From Paenibacillus massiliensis subsp. panacisoli DSM 21345 (GTDB lineage: Bacteria > Bacillota > Bacilli > Paenibacillales > Paenibacillaceae): a DNA stretch of 64,000 nt. Position numbers and translations under genes: made by a program. Of this stretch, positions 18,701 through 27,425 are shown one piece after another (position 1 is the stretch's first letter; each line of letters starts with the position of its first letter). The stretch spans positions 62,001-126,000 of the forward strand of contig NZ_AUFO01000019.1 in NCBI RefSeq assembly GCF_000426545.1, written 5' to 3'. The notes under the pieces were generated by a model. It ran no database searches. It saw only the letters and a list, made by a program, of their open reading frames with translations, and had not been told where the DNA came from.

Positions 18701-20385
18701 CTCTCTGGTTCTGGATGCAGAAGATTGCGCTCTGGTCCAATCGTCGTCCCCGTAGCTGTTACGATCTCTTCCCGAATCGCGTCGATCGGTGGATTCGTTA
18801 CTTGAGCGAACATCTGCTTGAAATAGTTATACAGTCGCTGCGGCTTATCCGACAGCACGGCCAATGGAGCGTCATAACCCATGGAACCGATTGGCTCTGC
18901 TCCAGTGGAAGCCATAGGCTCCAGCAGCTTGCGCAGCTCCTCAAAGGTATACCCGAACGATAGTTGTAGCTGATTCACATTATCGTGCTTCGGCTCAGGA
19001 AGCTCCGGTGCGTCAGGCAGCTCGGCGAGATCAATCAGATGCTCATCAAGCCATTCCTGATACGGCTCCTCGGAAGCGATTCTTGCCTTAACCTCCTCAT
19101 CCGACACGATACGTCCTTCTTCTGTATCCACGAGCAGCATACGACCTGGGCGCAGACGATCCTTGTAGAGGATGTTCGCTGGATCAATGTTCAGTACGCC
19201 TACCTCGGAGGACAGAATGATCAGGTCATCCTTCGTCACATAGTAGCGTGCTGGACGGAGTCCGTTCCGGTCCAGAATCGCACCGATCTGGATACCGTCT
19301 GTGAACGCCATTGCAGCCGGGCCGTCCCACGGTTCCATCATCGTGCTGTGATATTCATAAAATGCTCGCTTCGTGGCATCCATACCCTCATGGTTGCTCC
19401 AAGGCTCCGGTACCATCATCATCGCTACGTGTGGCAGGGAGCGACCACTCAAGTACAGGAACTCCAGCGTATTGTCGAACATTGCGGTATCTGAGCCATC
19501 CGGATTGATGACTGGCTTGACCTTGCTGATATCCTCGCCGAACAGCTCGCTCTCGAACTGCGCCTGACGAGCATGCATCCAGTTCACATTCCCGCGCATC
19601 GTGTTGATCTCACCGTTATGAATCATGAAGCGATAAGGGTGCGCACGATCCCAGCTCGGGAAGGTATTGGTGCTGAAGCGCGAGTGAATCAGCGCGATTG
19701 CTGAAGACAGACGCTCATCCTGCAGGTCGAGATAGAACTGGCCCACTTGCGCCGTAGTCAGCATACCTTTATAGACCACTTTTCGACAGGACATACTCGG
19801 AGCATAGAAGCTCTCGCCATGTGCATCCTCTGCATTGTATCGAATGGCCTGCTCCGCACGCTTGCGAATGACATACAGCCTGCGCTCAAAGCCCAGATCC
19901 GTCTCGATTCCTTCAGCACGCTTAATGAACACTTGGCATACATATGGCTTGGCTGCTTTGGCCGTCTTGCCCAACATCTCATCATAAGTAGGCACTTCAC
20001 GGAAGCCGAGGCACTCCTGCCCTTCTTCCGCGATGATCTCCTGCAGGCGCTGCTGGTGTGCTGCGCGGACAGCCGCATCATTAGACATGAACAGCATACC
20101 AACGCCGTAATGACCAGGTTCAGGCAGGTTCACACCAAGCTTCTGCATCTCATCAGCAAGAAACTGATGTGGTATCTGAATCATGATCCCAGCTCCGTCA
20201 CCGGAATTCGGTTCACTTCCCTGACCACCGCGATGTTCCATGTTCTCCAGCATCGTGAGCGCCTGGGTCACAATATCATGAGATGGCTTGCCTTTAATAT
20301 TTGCAACAAAACCCATACCACAAGCATCTTTTTCAAATTGAGGATCATATAGACCCTGTTTTGGAGGTAAACCTGTCTGTCTCAT
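15784..20385 (-). CDS. gltB: Glutamate synthase, large subunit
   Basis: 1533 residues from the ATG at 20385. A TTG nine bases further upstream touches the ribosome site AGAAAGG, so it is not used. The domains follow the family order. First comes an N-terminal class-II glutaminase with nucleophile Cys22 (KDACGMGFV) after a short propeptide. The central and FMN-binding synthase domains follow, with the [3Fe-4S] ligands in [19 protein letters not shown]. The C-terminal GXGXG beta-helix domain comes last. It transfers the glutamine amide to 2-oxoglutarate, giving two glutamates, with electrons from the small subunit. No small-subunit gene is adjacent: the gene stands alone between a long leader and a terminator. 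In Bacillus this gene is called gltA. Confidence 0.97.
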   Translation of the reverse strand: MRQTGLPPKQGLYDPQFEKDACGMGFVANIKGKPSHDIVTQALTMLENMEHRGGQGSEPNSGDGAGIMIQIPHQFLADEMQKLGVNLPEPGHYGVGMLFMSNDAAVRAAHQQRLQEIIAEEGQECLGFREVPTYDEMLGKTAKAAKPYVCQVFIKRAEGIETDLGFERRLYVIRKRAEQAIRYNAEDAHGESFYAPSMSCRKVVYKGMLTTAQVGQFYLDLQDERLSSAIALIHSRFSTNTFPSWDRAHPYRFMIHNGEINTMRGNVNWMHARQAQFESELFGEDISKVKPVINPDGSDTAMFDNTLEFLYLSGRSLPHVAMMMVPEPWSNHEGMDATKRAFYEYHSTMMEPWDGPAAMAFTDGIQIGAILDRNGLRPARYYVTKDDLIILSSEVGVLNIDPANILYKDRLRPGRMLLVDTEEGRIVSDEEVKARIASEEPYQEWLDEHLIDLAELPDAPELPEPKHDNVNQLQLSFGYTFEELRKLLEPMASTGAEPIGSMGYDAPLAVLSDKPQRLYNYFKQMFAQVTNPPIDAIREEIVTATGTTIGPERNLLHPEPESCRQIRLETPVLSNEDFAKIRHVHRPGFKSMTIPMFFNAADGAEGLRSAMEGMFEAADRVIEKGHNILILSDRGVDHDNAAIPALLAVAGLHHHLIKRGTRTKVSILLESGEPRDIHHYALLLGYGVSAVNPYLAFETLDDMIQQGMLRGISHEKAVKNYIKAATKGVLKILSKMGISTIQSYRGAQIFEAVGLKQDFVDQYFTWTPSRIGGIGLEEVAAEALSHHYRAFNEKDGNDKVLDSGGEYQWRNDGEEHLFNPQTIHLLQQAVRTGDYQLYRKYATLVQGENEKKLTIRSMLKLKPVGEPIPLEEVESAESIMRRFKTGAMSFGSISKEAHEDLAIAMNRIGGKSNTGEGGEDPSRFVRDENGDLRRSSIKQVASGRFGVTSNYLVNADEIQIKMAQGAKPGEGGQLPGRKVYPWVAEVRGSTPGVGLISPPPHHDIYSIEDLAELIYDLKNANPRADINVKLVSEVGVGTIAAGVAKGRADIILISGYDGGTGASPQGSIRHAGMPWELGLAEAHQTLMINNLRDRIVLETDGKMLSGRDLAVAALLGAEEYGFSTAPLVALGCIMMRVCQMDTCPVGVATQNPELRKNYMGDPQHVVNFMRFVAEDVREIMAELGFRTIQEMVGRTDCLDANHAANHWKKKGVDLSVLLHVSELAAGSERVRTQRQNHGLEETLDMQHLLPLAAPALEDSIPVEATLPITNVNRAVGTILGSEVTRRYGAAGLPEDTIRLNFTGSAGQSLGAFVPKGITIKVEGDSNDYVGKGLSGGKIIVKKPAEATFEANKNIIIGNTALYGATSGEAYINGIAGERFAVRNSGVKVVVEGVGDHGCEYMTGGRVVVLGDTGRNFAAGMSGGIAYVYDPEATFLGRCNLEMVLLERVEDIAEAADLRGLIQRHAEYTGSEVAEHILNDWQNAIGHFVRIIPKDYKRMVEHIEKVEATGLTGDEALLAAFEASMRELARAGGN

Positions 20386-20630
20386 GGAACGCAACCTTTC
20401 TCTAATAAAATCAGGGCCATCCTTCAGTAAGGACGGATTGGAAACGACGGCAGCGACAAATGAAATGTTCAGCAGCAGTGGCTGAGAAAAGAGGGTATGA
20501 CGAACATCACCACTCGATACGAGGGCGACGATGTCGATTTGCGTGTTGGAGGTGGAAAGGTTCGGCCTTTCCGGAGTGCAATCTCGATAATTATACAGCT
20601 ACTCTCTTATTAGAAAGATTAAGTTATATC
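20386..20630 (-). promoter_or_regulatory. Long 5' leader of the glutamate synthase gene
   Basis: About 240 bases separate the predicted transcription start from the ATG. Two hairpins are visible on the minus strand: GGAAAGG-CCGAA-CCTTTCC and CCGTCCTT-ACTG-AAGGATGG (one G-U pair), the second shortly before the ribosome site. I see no T-box element and no known riboswitch core. The leader could hold an attenuator or a protein-binding site. Confidence 0.4.
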
Positions 20631-20659
20631 ATTGTAACACTCACCTAACGCGTAAGCAA
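20631..20659 (-). promoter_or_regulatory. Sigma-A-type promoter of the glutamate synthase gene
   Basis: On the minus strand TTGCTT (20654-20659) and TACAAT (20631-20636) are separated by exactly 17 bases. It is the best promoter pair in the 610-base gap and points at the glutamate synthase gene. Confidence 0.6.
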
Positions 20660-20995
20660 TTCAAAGTTTTTATGATAGCGATAATAAATCTTTTGATGTA
20701 CAGCTTTACCGTAATGATGCAAAAACCAGGGGGATTCAATGCATATTTATACATTAATATGTGTATTTTCTATCATTCATATCTATTCTATTTAAACAGA
20801 TCGTCATAAAACGAATTCACATTCATAATTTACAAATAACGATTGAAGTATCTTCTTTTCGTTTATACAATTTGAATAACGGCTTCTATTTAATGTAGCT
20901 CTAGCTTTCATCTTTTTTCTCATCCATATTATCATCATCCATTCAAGCCATGTGCCACCATGCTATGAAATGATCTGAAGCAAAGTAGGTGTATC

Positions 20996-22201
20996 ATGTC
21001 AGCAAAACGAATCATGCTATTGTCCGAAGGCTTTGGTACAGGGCATACCAAGGCAGCACAGGCTCTGGCAGACGGACTAAAGCACCTGTTCCCGGAAACT
21101 GACACCTGTGTGATGGAGCTTGGAACAGTTCTGAATCCGAAGCTGGTTCCGGTGCTACTGGATGCTTACCGCCGAACTGTGAGTGTCCAGCCAGAGCTGA
21201 TCGGCATCCTATATCGCAAGCAATACCACAAGCCTTTGAATGGATTCACACGTCTAGCATTGCATAAGCTCTTCTACGCCAAGGCCCTACGCATCATCTC
21301 GGCATGGAGCCCGGACGCTATCGTCTGCTCCCATCCCTTTCCGGCGGCCGTCATCGCGCATCTGAAGCAGCAAGGTCTGAATATACCTTTATTGACGCTC
21401 ATTACCGATTATGACGCACACGGTACCTGGGTCAATGCCGAGGTCGATGGCTATCTGGCTCCGGCTATGAAGGTTCGTGATGTGCTCATTTCGCATGGGG
21501 CTGAGCCTTCACGTATCTCAGTCACGGGTCTCCCTGTCCATCCTGACTTCTGGAGCAAGGGTAGTAAAGAGCGTATCCGCCGAAATCTCGGATTACGAAA
21601 CCTGCCTACCGCGCTTGTGATGGGTGGTGGCTGGGGCATAACGGCGCAGCATGAGATGCTGGAACAATTAATCCAGCTATCTGGTCGAATACAGTTAATT
21701 ATTTGTACAGGCAGTAACCGCAAGCTCTACCACCAGCTGCATTCGAATCCGCAATGGCATCATCCCCATGTGCGTATCCTTGGATACACTCACAAGATTA
21801 GCCAATTGATGGACGCCTCGGATGTACTCATTACCAAGCCTGGAGGCATGACTTGTACAGAAGCCATGGTCAAACGCATCCCGATGCTCTTCCTCCCAGC
21901 TCTTCCCGGACAGGAGGAGGAGAACCGCAATTATTTTGTCGAGCAGGGCTACGGGCTCACGCTTGAGCATGTAACAGATCTGGAGCTAGCCATCGAGGAG
22001 CTCATTCGCATAGGCGACTCCCGGCTTAGAGCGGAGTCATACCACCCTCAGTTAGGAGCGCGGGTCGTACATCAGCTCGTATCCTCCCGCACCCTATCGC
22101 CGGAATATGCCGAGAAATGGACGTCACACCGTAGCGTCGGTGGTCCATCTTCACCTTCCTCGCATTCACTTGGCACCAAGGAGACTGCCAGGCTAAGCTG
22201 A
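20996..22201 (+). CDS. Diacylglycerol glucosyltransferase-like enzyme (UgtP/MGDG synthase family, GT28)
   Basis: 401 residues. The N-terminal MGDG-synthase domain begins RIMLLSEGFGTGHTKAAQAL with the family's GxGHxxAA loop. The C-terminal GT28 domain holds VMGGGWGI and the donor-binding motif ITKPGGMTCTEAMVKRIPML. AGGTG precedes the ATG by eight bases. Such enzymes glucosylate diacylglycerol at the cytoplasmic membrane face, giving glycolipids and the lipoteichoic-acid anchor. It is monocistronic and divergent from the glutamate synthase gene. The last 25 residues are serine-rich and poorly conserved. The true acceptor could be another lipid. Confidence 0.85.
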   Translation: MSAKRIMLLSEGFGTGHTKAAQALADGLKHLFPETDTCVMELGTVLNPKLVPVLLDAYRRTVSVQPELIGILYRKQYHKPLNGFTRLALHKLFYAKALRIISAWSPDAIVCSHPFPAAVIAHLKQQGLNIPLLTLITDYDAHGTWVNAEVDGYLAPAMKVRDVLISHGAEPSRISVTGLPVHPDFWSKGSKERIRRNLGLRNLPTALVMGGGWGITAQHEMLEQLIQLSGRIQLIICTGSNRKLYHQLHSNPQWHHPHVRILGYTHKISQLMDASDVLITKPGGMTCTEAMVKRIPMLFLPALPGQEEENRNYFVEQGYGLTLEHVTDLELAIEELIRIGDSRLRAESYHPQLGARVVHQLVSSRTLSPEYAEKWTSHRSVGGPSSPSSHSLGTKETARLS

Positions 22202-22267
22202 GTGCTGAGTAACATGATAAACCAAATTATAAATTGAAGCATGGGCTAAATTTAGCCAAAAAGTAAA

Positions 22268-22316
22268 GGGTCGAGAGTGACGCTCAGTACAATTAGTACA
22301 GGCTTACTCTCGACCC
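22268..22316. terminator. Stem-loop between two converging genes
   Basis: GGGTCGAGAGT (22268-22278) and ACTCTCGACCC (22306-22316) form a perfect 11-base stem with a 27-base loop. It lies between the ends of two genes that converge on it. T-runs are weak: on the minus side CTTTACTTTTT follows. A second palindrome, GGCTAAATTTAGCC, lies just to the left. Probably a shared terminator. Confidence 0.55.
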
Positions 22317-22427
22317 TCTGTCATCTATAACACACATCGTTTTCTGTCCACATCATATCTACCTTAGTTCACAGGCTAGTTGTTAGAGATGTAAGTGAAA
22401 ATGGCATTCGTACCGTGTCTTCTTCTC

Positions 22428-23111
22428 CTAGAATTCAAAGCTCTCACCCGGACGCAGCGGCCTGCCCTCAAGCCCCTCCTGGGCCAATCGTTCACAGAAG
22501 GCTACAGGGTCCTGCTCAATCCCGGGGAAGGTATCATAATGCACAGGGATGATTCGTTTGGCTCGAATCCAGGAAGCAGCCAGCAACGCATCATCGGGCC
22601 CCATAGTGAGCTTGTCTCCAATTGGCAATGCTGCAGCATCAATCTGATGTCTTTCTCCAATTAGACGAAGCTCACTGAACAAAGCCGTATCTCCGGCATG
22701 ATAGAACACCTTGTCCCCTAGCGTTAACAGTATGCCTGCTGGCTCGCCCATATAGATGGTCTGCCCATCCATAGTCAGTGAAGAACTATGCAGGGCTGGT
22801 GTGAATTTTACGTGGAAGTCGTCGAACTGAAAGCCCCCCCCGATATTCATATGCTCTGCCTTTGCTCCCAGTAAGGTACAATATTCCGCTAATTCATAGA
22901 CCGCTATGATTGGGCAATCGTTATTCTTTGCGATCGTCACAGCATCTCCGAAATGATCAGCATGACCATGAGTCAATAGAACGGCATCCACTTGAATCTC
23001 TTCCGGTTTAATAGTAGCAAGTGCATTACCTGTCAAGAACGGATCAAATATGAATCGTTTGCCCGCTTCCTCTACTAAAATTGCAGAATGTCCGTAATAC
23101 GTAATTTTCAT
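22428..23111 (-). CDS. Metallo-beta-lactamase-fold hydrolase, UPF0173 (YtkL-like)
   Basis: 227 residues. The metal-binding motif THGHADH (residues 47-53) and later metal ligands in YHAGDTALFSEL and IIPVHYDTFPGIEQD define the UPF0173 family, present in most Bacilli. The start MKITYYGHSAILVE with the buried GHS motif is typical. Members are cytoplasmic, bind two metal ions and are annotated as metal-dependent hydrolases; the natural substrate is not established. GGAGGTG lies ten bases before the start. Confidence 0.93.
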   Translation of the reverse strand: MKITYYGHSAILVEEAGKRFIFDPFLTGNALATIKPEEIQVDAVLLTHGHADHFGDAVTIAKNNDCPIIAVYELAEYCTLLGAKAEHMNIGGGFQFDDFHVKFTPALHSSSLTMDGQTIYMGEPAGILLTLGDKVFYHAGDTALFSELRLIGERHQIDAAALPIGDKLTMGPDDALLAASWIRAKRIIPVHYDTFPGIEQDPVAFCERLAQEGLEGRPLRPGESFEF

Positions 23112-23236
23112 GATTCAACGGCACCTCCAAATGTTAAGCGCATGCTATTATTTACCCTCAATTCTATAGTTATAACGGAGGACAAATACACTTGTCAGTA
23201 CATAAGCCGAATAGAACCGCACATGACGACGCACGA

Positions 23237-24076
23237 TTATTTATAAAAAGTATGATTCCCGATCGTCTTCACTTTCTCACGATTATGATGAACGGTCAGA
23301 TCCTGAGCCAACGTGAGAGACAAGAAGTAATACGTATTGTCAGGCACAGCCTTCACACCGTTCAGCGCTTCGTTCACAGCACGAATACAATCCTCATTAG
23401 GCTGAACACGACGAAGACGCCCGTTCGCTACCGGACTAAATTGAGCTTTTTGATAGATGACATTTTGGATTGTATCTGGGAAATTGGCTGACCGCAGCCG
23501 GTTCAAGACAACGTTGGCAACTGCCACTTTGCCTTCGTACGGTTCGCCTTCAGCTTCTGCCATTACGATTTTTTGCAGCAAAAGCACTTCATTCGCCTTG
23601 ACGCTGTAGCTCCAGGTAGACTTGGCTTGTTCTGCCTGCGTGAGCGTTTGCGTACGCGTAAAGAAGATTTTGTTAGGGGGGGTATGGGTCTGTGAGGTTG
23701 CGGCCACAGCTGCTGTCTTCTTGGCAGCCTCCGCCTTTTGAACCTGAGCAACTCGCTTGGCTTCCGCCGTAGCTCGTCGCTTCGTTTCCTCCACTTGATT
23801 CAGAAGCATGGGAGCCGATTCAATCTGTTTCCATCTATGCATTTCTTTCCCGGTTGGGACGGATGTATCAGATTCCTTTAAGAAATGCATAGAGCTGATC
23901 CTGTCCTGTTGCATAGATCGTTCGCCAATGCCCGACCAATAGATAGAATTATAGATTACAGCCTCCGAAATTTTGTGTTTATTTTGCACCTCAGAATACA
24001 GACTAATCCCCACTATACATACCAGCAGCACGCTTAACATCGGTGCTACCCAACGATTCTCTTTAATGATATCCAT
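23237..24076 (-). CDS. Membrane-anchored cell wall hydrolase, SleB/CwlJ family
   Basis: 279 residues. An N-terminal anchor (WVAPMLSVLLVCIVGISLYS, about residues 8-27) is followed by an alanine- and lysine-rich linker (about 95-135). The C-terminal Hydrolase_2 domain (about 160-279) has LLLQKIVMAEAEGEPYEGKV, AVANVVLNRL and FSPVANGRL. The Glu in MAEAEGE is in the position of the catalytic acid of SleB-type lytic transglycosylases, which act on cortex peptidoglycan. SleB itself has an N-terminal peptidoglycan-binding domain, absent here, so this is a relative that may act on vegetative or spore wall. GGAGG precedes the start. Confidence 0.88.
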   Translation of the reverse strand: MDIIKENRWVAPMLSVLLVCIVGISLYSEVQNKHKISEAVIYNSIYWSGIGERSMQQDRISSMHFLKESDTSVPTGKEMHRWKQIESAPMLLNQVEETKRRATAEAKRVAQVQKAEAAKKTAAVAATSQTHTPPNKIFFTRTQTLTQAEQAKSTWSYSVKANEVLLLQKIVMAEAEGEPYEGKVAVANVVLNRLRSANFPDTIQNVIYQKAQFSPVANGRLRRVQPNEDCIRAVNEALNGVKAVPDNTYYFLSLTLAQDLTVHHNREKVKTIGNHTFYK

Positions 24077-24174
24077 ATTGTTCCTCCCGCTACATTAGGC
24101 ACACTTAAACGTATATGTAACCGAAAATGTGACTTTTGAATAACGCTGAACAATATTATCACTTGTAGAGAAGT

Positions 24175-24771
24175 TTAGCAAGTTTCGGACCCTTTTATTG
24201 GTATTTCACCCACAACTCTATACATTGGTCGTTGCCCTAATTGTGTCGCATAGACGACAAAAGACTCCACCTTCCAGGTCGAATTTGTAAGTGGAAGATT
24301 CGTATCCTCTGCTTGCTGGAATGCGGCTGTACCCGTGTAATTGCGAGCAATCGTGATGTGCGGATGGTAGGCTCTGGCCTCTCTCTGGAAGCCCAGTGGC
24401 TCAGTAGCATCCACAATTCGCTCCTGCAAGCGATATAAGTGATCCACCTCCCCTTCAACATCCTGCCACAGAACCCGCGGTCGGTCAGTTGTACCAAAAG
24501 TTCCTACAGCTCCCAGCTTCAATTGAAATGGCACGAGGTCATCAGTCGATCGCTTCAATGCCAGCACAAGATCAGCAATCCGGGACGTATCCGTATCTCC
24601 CAAAAATTGAAGTGTGATATGGTAATCTCGCCAATCTGTCCATTTGCGAAAAGAAACCTCTGATCGCAAAATCTCAGCCCACTCGTGCAATTGCTCCTTG
24701 AGGCTGTCTGGCAATGGAACAGCGATAAATATTCTTTCTTGCGAAGCAGCACCCTTATTCGGCGGGGTCAT
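24175..24771 (-). CDS. thpR: RNA 2',3'-cyclic 3'-phosphodiesterase
   Basis: 198 residues. Two H-x-T-x motifs of the 2H phosphoesterase superfamily are present: YHITLQFLGD near residue 66 and YHPHITIARNY near residue 150. The N-terminal stretch RIFIAVPLPDSLKEQL is characteristic of ThpR/LigT. The enzyme opens 2',3'-cyclic phosphates on RNA ends. It stands alone with no evident operon partner. The ribosome site before the ATG is modest (GAGAGGGAT). Confidence 0.93.
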   Translation of the reverse strand: MTPPNKGAASQERIFIAVPLPDSLKEQLHEWAEILRSEVSFRKWTDWRDYHITLQFLGDTDTSRIADLVLALKRSTDDLVPFQLKLGAVGTFGTTDRPRVLWQDVEGEVDHLYRLQERIVDATEPLGFQREARAYHPHITIARNYTGTAAFQQAEDTNLPLTNSTWKVESFVVYATQLGQRPMYRVVGEIPIKGSETC

Positions 24772-25170
24772 TCAGCATCCCTCTCCTAACTACATTTAGT
24801 GCAACCTTCTGTTACGTAGCTCTACGTTGCCTTGTGTGTCATCTTATCATGCATCAGCTCCTTGACTGAATATGTGCAGATTAAAGGACATGGAACGTGT
24901 GTGCTTAACGGATAGCATTCTCTACTCTCATCTAATCTGTGTCAAGGTACTTGCTGTGGAGTCAGTATAACTCGAGCATCGCCATGCTATGCATGCCTAG
25001 CATGGCTGTTAGCGGATCAAGACTCGTGCGTGAACACTGCTAAATGGGTTAAATTACTGATATAAAGCAATTGAAGCGTATGGATCTATATCTTGGGCAG
25101 GTCTTGCGTTCATCTGTTATGCTGAGAAATAGAGAAGTAATATCATGCGAATGACTTGGGAGGAATCAGA
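24772..25170. other. Gene-free gap with one inverted repeat
   Basis: About 400 bases without a convincing reading frame between thpR and the dehydrogenase gene. The arms GCCATGCTA (24981-24989) and TAGCATGGC (24998-25006) form a perfect nine-base inverted repeat around TGCATGCC, with no T-run after it. It could be an operator or an RNA hairpin. Confidence 0.4.
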
Positions 25171-26142
25171 ATGTCAAGTACCATGTCGAGAACTATAGTA
25201 TGTCTGCATCATCTGACGACCGAGCAGGAAGCACAGATTCGGGAAGCTGCTCCCGAATTCCGCCTTATTCTGGGGAAAGCCAAGAAGATCGACCCAGCGA
25301 TTATTCAGGAAGCGGAAATTCTCATCGGCTGGTCACGAGGCTTGGAGGCTGCTGCACTTCATGAGGATAGCAAGCTGCGCTGGATCCAGAGCTGGTCCGC
25401 TGGCATAGATAAGATGCCTTTGGAGAAGCTTGCGAATCGAAATATCGTATTGACGGATGCCAGTGGAGTCCATGCCATTCCCATTACTGAGATGATCTTC
25501 GGCCTCCTGCTCGCACATACCCGGTATATCCATCCCTCTGCTCAGCATCAGCCACAACGTCAGTGGTCTCCTCCAGCGTCCGAGTTGGGTGAAATTCACG
25601 GGAAGACCATGCTGATCGTCGGCGTCGGCGAGATCGGATCAGAGACAGCCCGGATTGCCAGCGCCTTCGGTATGCGAGTGCTAGGTGTTCGCCGTTCAGG
25701 GAAGAGTGTACCGCATGTGGATCACATGTATACGATGGATGGCCTGTACGATGCCTTGGCACAGGCTGACGTCATTGTGAACATTCTCCCATACACAGAA
25801 GAGACTCATCACTTGTTCGACGAACGTGCATTTCAGGCCGCGAAGCCGGGCAGCAGCTTCATCAACGTAGGCCGTGGCAGCACGGTCAAGACGGATGACC
25901 TCATTCAGGCACTGGAGCAAGGCACACTCGCCTATGCAGGGCTGGATGTATTCGAGGAAGAACCACTACCAGCTGAGCACCCGCTATGGAGCATGAACAA
26001 TGTCCTGATCACTCCTCATATTGCCGGAAGCACAGATCGTTATAGCGAACGAGTCCTGCCGATTTTCTTAGAGAATCTACAGGATTACATCAAGGGTCAG
26101 ACCCCTCAGCGAAACTTTGTGGACTATAGCAAAAAATATTAA
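25171..26142 (+). CDS. D-2-hydroxyacid dehydrogenase (NAD-dependent)
   Basis: 323 residues from the ATG at 25171, with GGGAGG seven bases before it; a TTG 15 bases upstream overlaps that site. The Rossmann domain has GVGEIG at about 151-156. Catalytic residues are in place: Arg235 (INVGRGS), Glu264 (FEEEPLP) and His283 (ITPHIAGS). The enzyme should interconvert a 2-oxoacid and a D-2-hydroxyacid using NAD(P). The best match in outline is the phosphoglycerate/glyoxylate reductase group, but the substrate cannot be read. No operon partner. Confidence 0.93.
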   Translation: MSSTMSRTIVCLHHLTTEQEAQIREAAPEFRLILGKAKKIDPAIIQEAEILIGWSRGLEAAALHEDSKLRWIQSWSAGIDKMPLEKLANRNIVLTDASGVHAIPITEMIFGLLLAHTRYIHPSAQHQPQRQWSPPASELGEIHGKTMLIVGVGEIGSETARIASAFGMRVLGVRRSGKSVPHVDHMYTMDGLYDALAQADVIVNILPYTEETHHLFDERAFQAAKPGSSFINVGRGSTVKTDDLIQALEQGTLAYAGLDVFEEEPLPAEHPLWSMNNVLITPHIAGSTDRYSERVLPIFLENLQDYIKGQTPQRNFVDYSKKY

Positions 26143-26152
26143 ATGACTAAAA

Positions 26153-26256
26153 ACCGTCTCCGAAGTCATCAAGATATGTTCCCCTTGCAGCTGCAAGTTC
26201 TCTACCACCTGTCGTAGTAAGGGAGCATATCAACCATGACTGGGAGACGGTCTTTT
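26153..26256 (+). terminator. Long multi-branched stem-loop after the dehydrogenase gene
   Basis: The outer arms 26153-26169 and 26236-26251 pair over about 16 bases with one bulge (ACCGTCTCC... with ...GGGAGACGGT), followed by CTTTTACGGTCTTTTAC. Inside, GATATGTTCCCCTT pairs with AAGGGAGCATATC, and TTGCAGCTGCAA is palindromic. It is probably a terminator of the dehydrogenase transcript. The length and nested symmetry also fit a small palindromic repeat element. Confidence 0.6.
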
Positions 26257-26408
26257 ACGGTCTTTTACGATCTTTCATTGAATAAAACGTACACGCCTAC
26301 GAACTATCGCTGTTATATTTTTACGAGCTCATGTGGCTATACTTTTCCAATTCAAGCCATGTCAGGTATGCATGCCCCTTCTGCTTAGCTTCTGCACTCA
26401 GGAAAGTG

Positions 26409-27425
26409 TCAGTGTGCTCCACAGACGTAGATCTCTCTGACCATGGAGCTTTTTTCCCCTTTAGGCAATCTCGCTGTATTCATAACCATCCATCCTGCCT
26501 GCTCCAGCGATTCCTTGATGGATTCCATGCTGATAACGATGGCCCGATCCGTCATTCTTCTAAGGCTTGCAAGCATATTCTCTCGTTCCGTCACTGACTG
26601 AACCGAGCACAGATTGTAGGGCATATCCAGTACCGCCGCATCATAACGAGCTGTGATATGATTCATATCACCTAGGGTGACGTATTCTTCTCCATAGCCG
26701 TAATGCTTAAGATTGACGCGTGCCCCCTGAATAGCCAGCGGATTCATATCTCTCCCTTGGGCTCTGATCCCCATATGCAGCGCCTCAATCAGGACGTTGC
26801 CCATTCCACAGCAGGGGTCAATCAAAGTTCGACCTTCAGCATCAGGCAAGGCTATATTAATCAAAGCTCTCACTGCTACCATCGGTAGACCCGTCGAATA
26901 GTTATAGGGCTTATGCCTGCGCTCCAGCCACGAACGATCACTTTCTTCACAAAGTCCGAGCACCCATTCTCCTTCGACATAGGTCAGCCCCAATGTACAA
27001 TCAGGATTCTTCATACGAGCTGAGCCTTGAATTAGCATGCCGAGCTGGCGCTCCAGATGTCTTCGCTCCGAGTAATCCAAGGGCATATCGCTTTCCTTCA
27101 GACAATGAACCTTGAAGGTCTCCCCTTCAGGCAGTCGTAGCTGCCCGGCGTACTCACAAATATCCTCCCATTCGGAAGAGCATGCTAGCACTTCCAGCCG
27201 CAGACGGATAAACGCACTTTGCCCCGGTTCTATCCTTCTGTTAGCCATATATAGATGATCGTGCTGCGGCGGCTGCCCGAACAAGCTGTCAAGCTCCAAT
27301 TGGCACAGCTCTCGTTCTGTAATATGACAGGTGTATACATAGAGGTATTTCTCAGATTTCTCTAACGCGCGCTCGTTGTAAGTCCATGCAAAGTTGTGAT
27401 GCGCTTTGTCTATTTCCATCATCAT
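26409..27425 (-). CDS. SAM-dependent RNA methyltransferase-like protein (THUMP/Trm11-type)
   Basis: Up to 338 residues. Three ATGs occur in a row at 27425-27417; the first overlaps the TGA of the chemoreceptor gene (ATGA), the third is best spaced from AGGAGG. Motif [11 protein letters not shown] (about 201-210) binds S-adenosylmethionine. Motif IV DMPYN (about 267-271) stands in place of the DPPY of N-methyltransferases. [20 protein letters not shown] matches the region before motif I in Trm11/TrmG10-like enzymes. A tRNA guanine-N2 methylase is plausible, though the first position after D is Met rather than Pro. Substrate unproven. Confidence 0.78.
   Translation of the reverse strand: MMMEIDKAHHNFAWTYNERALEKSEKYLYVYTCHITERELCQLELDSLFGQPPQHDHLYMANRRIEPGQSAFIRLRLEVLACSSEWEDICEYAGQLRLPEGETFKVHCLKESDMPLDYSERRHLERQLGMLIQGSARMKNPDCTLGLTYVEGEWVLGLCEESDRSWLERRHKPYNYSTGLPMVAVRALINIALPDAEGRTLIDPCCGMGNVLIEALHMGIRAQGRDMNPLAIQGARVNLKHYGYGEEYVTLGDMNHITARYDAAVLDMPYNLCSVQSVTERENMLASLRRMTDRAIVISMESIKESLEQAGWMVMNTARLPKGEKSSMVREIYVCGAH

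Noticed and set aside
20386..20630. T-box or known riboswitch in the glutamate synthase leader
   Set aside because: No T-box core sequence and no other riboswitch core that I know is present; only two simple hairpins.
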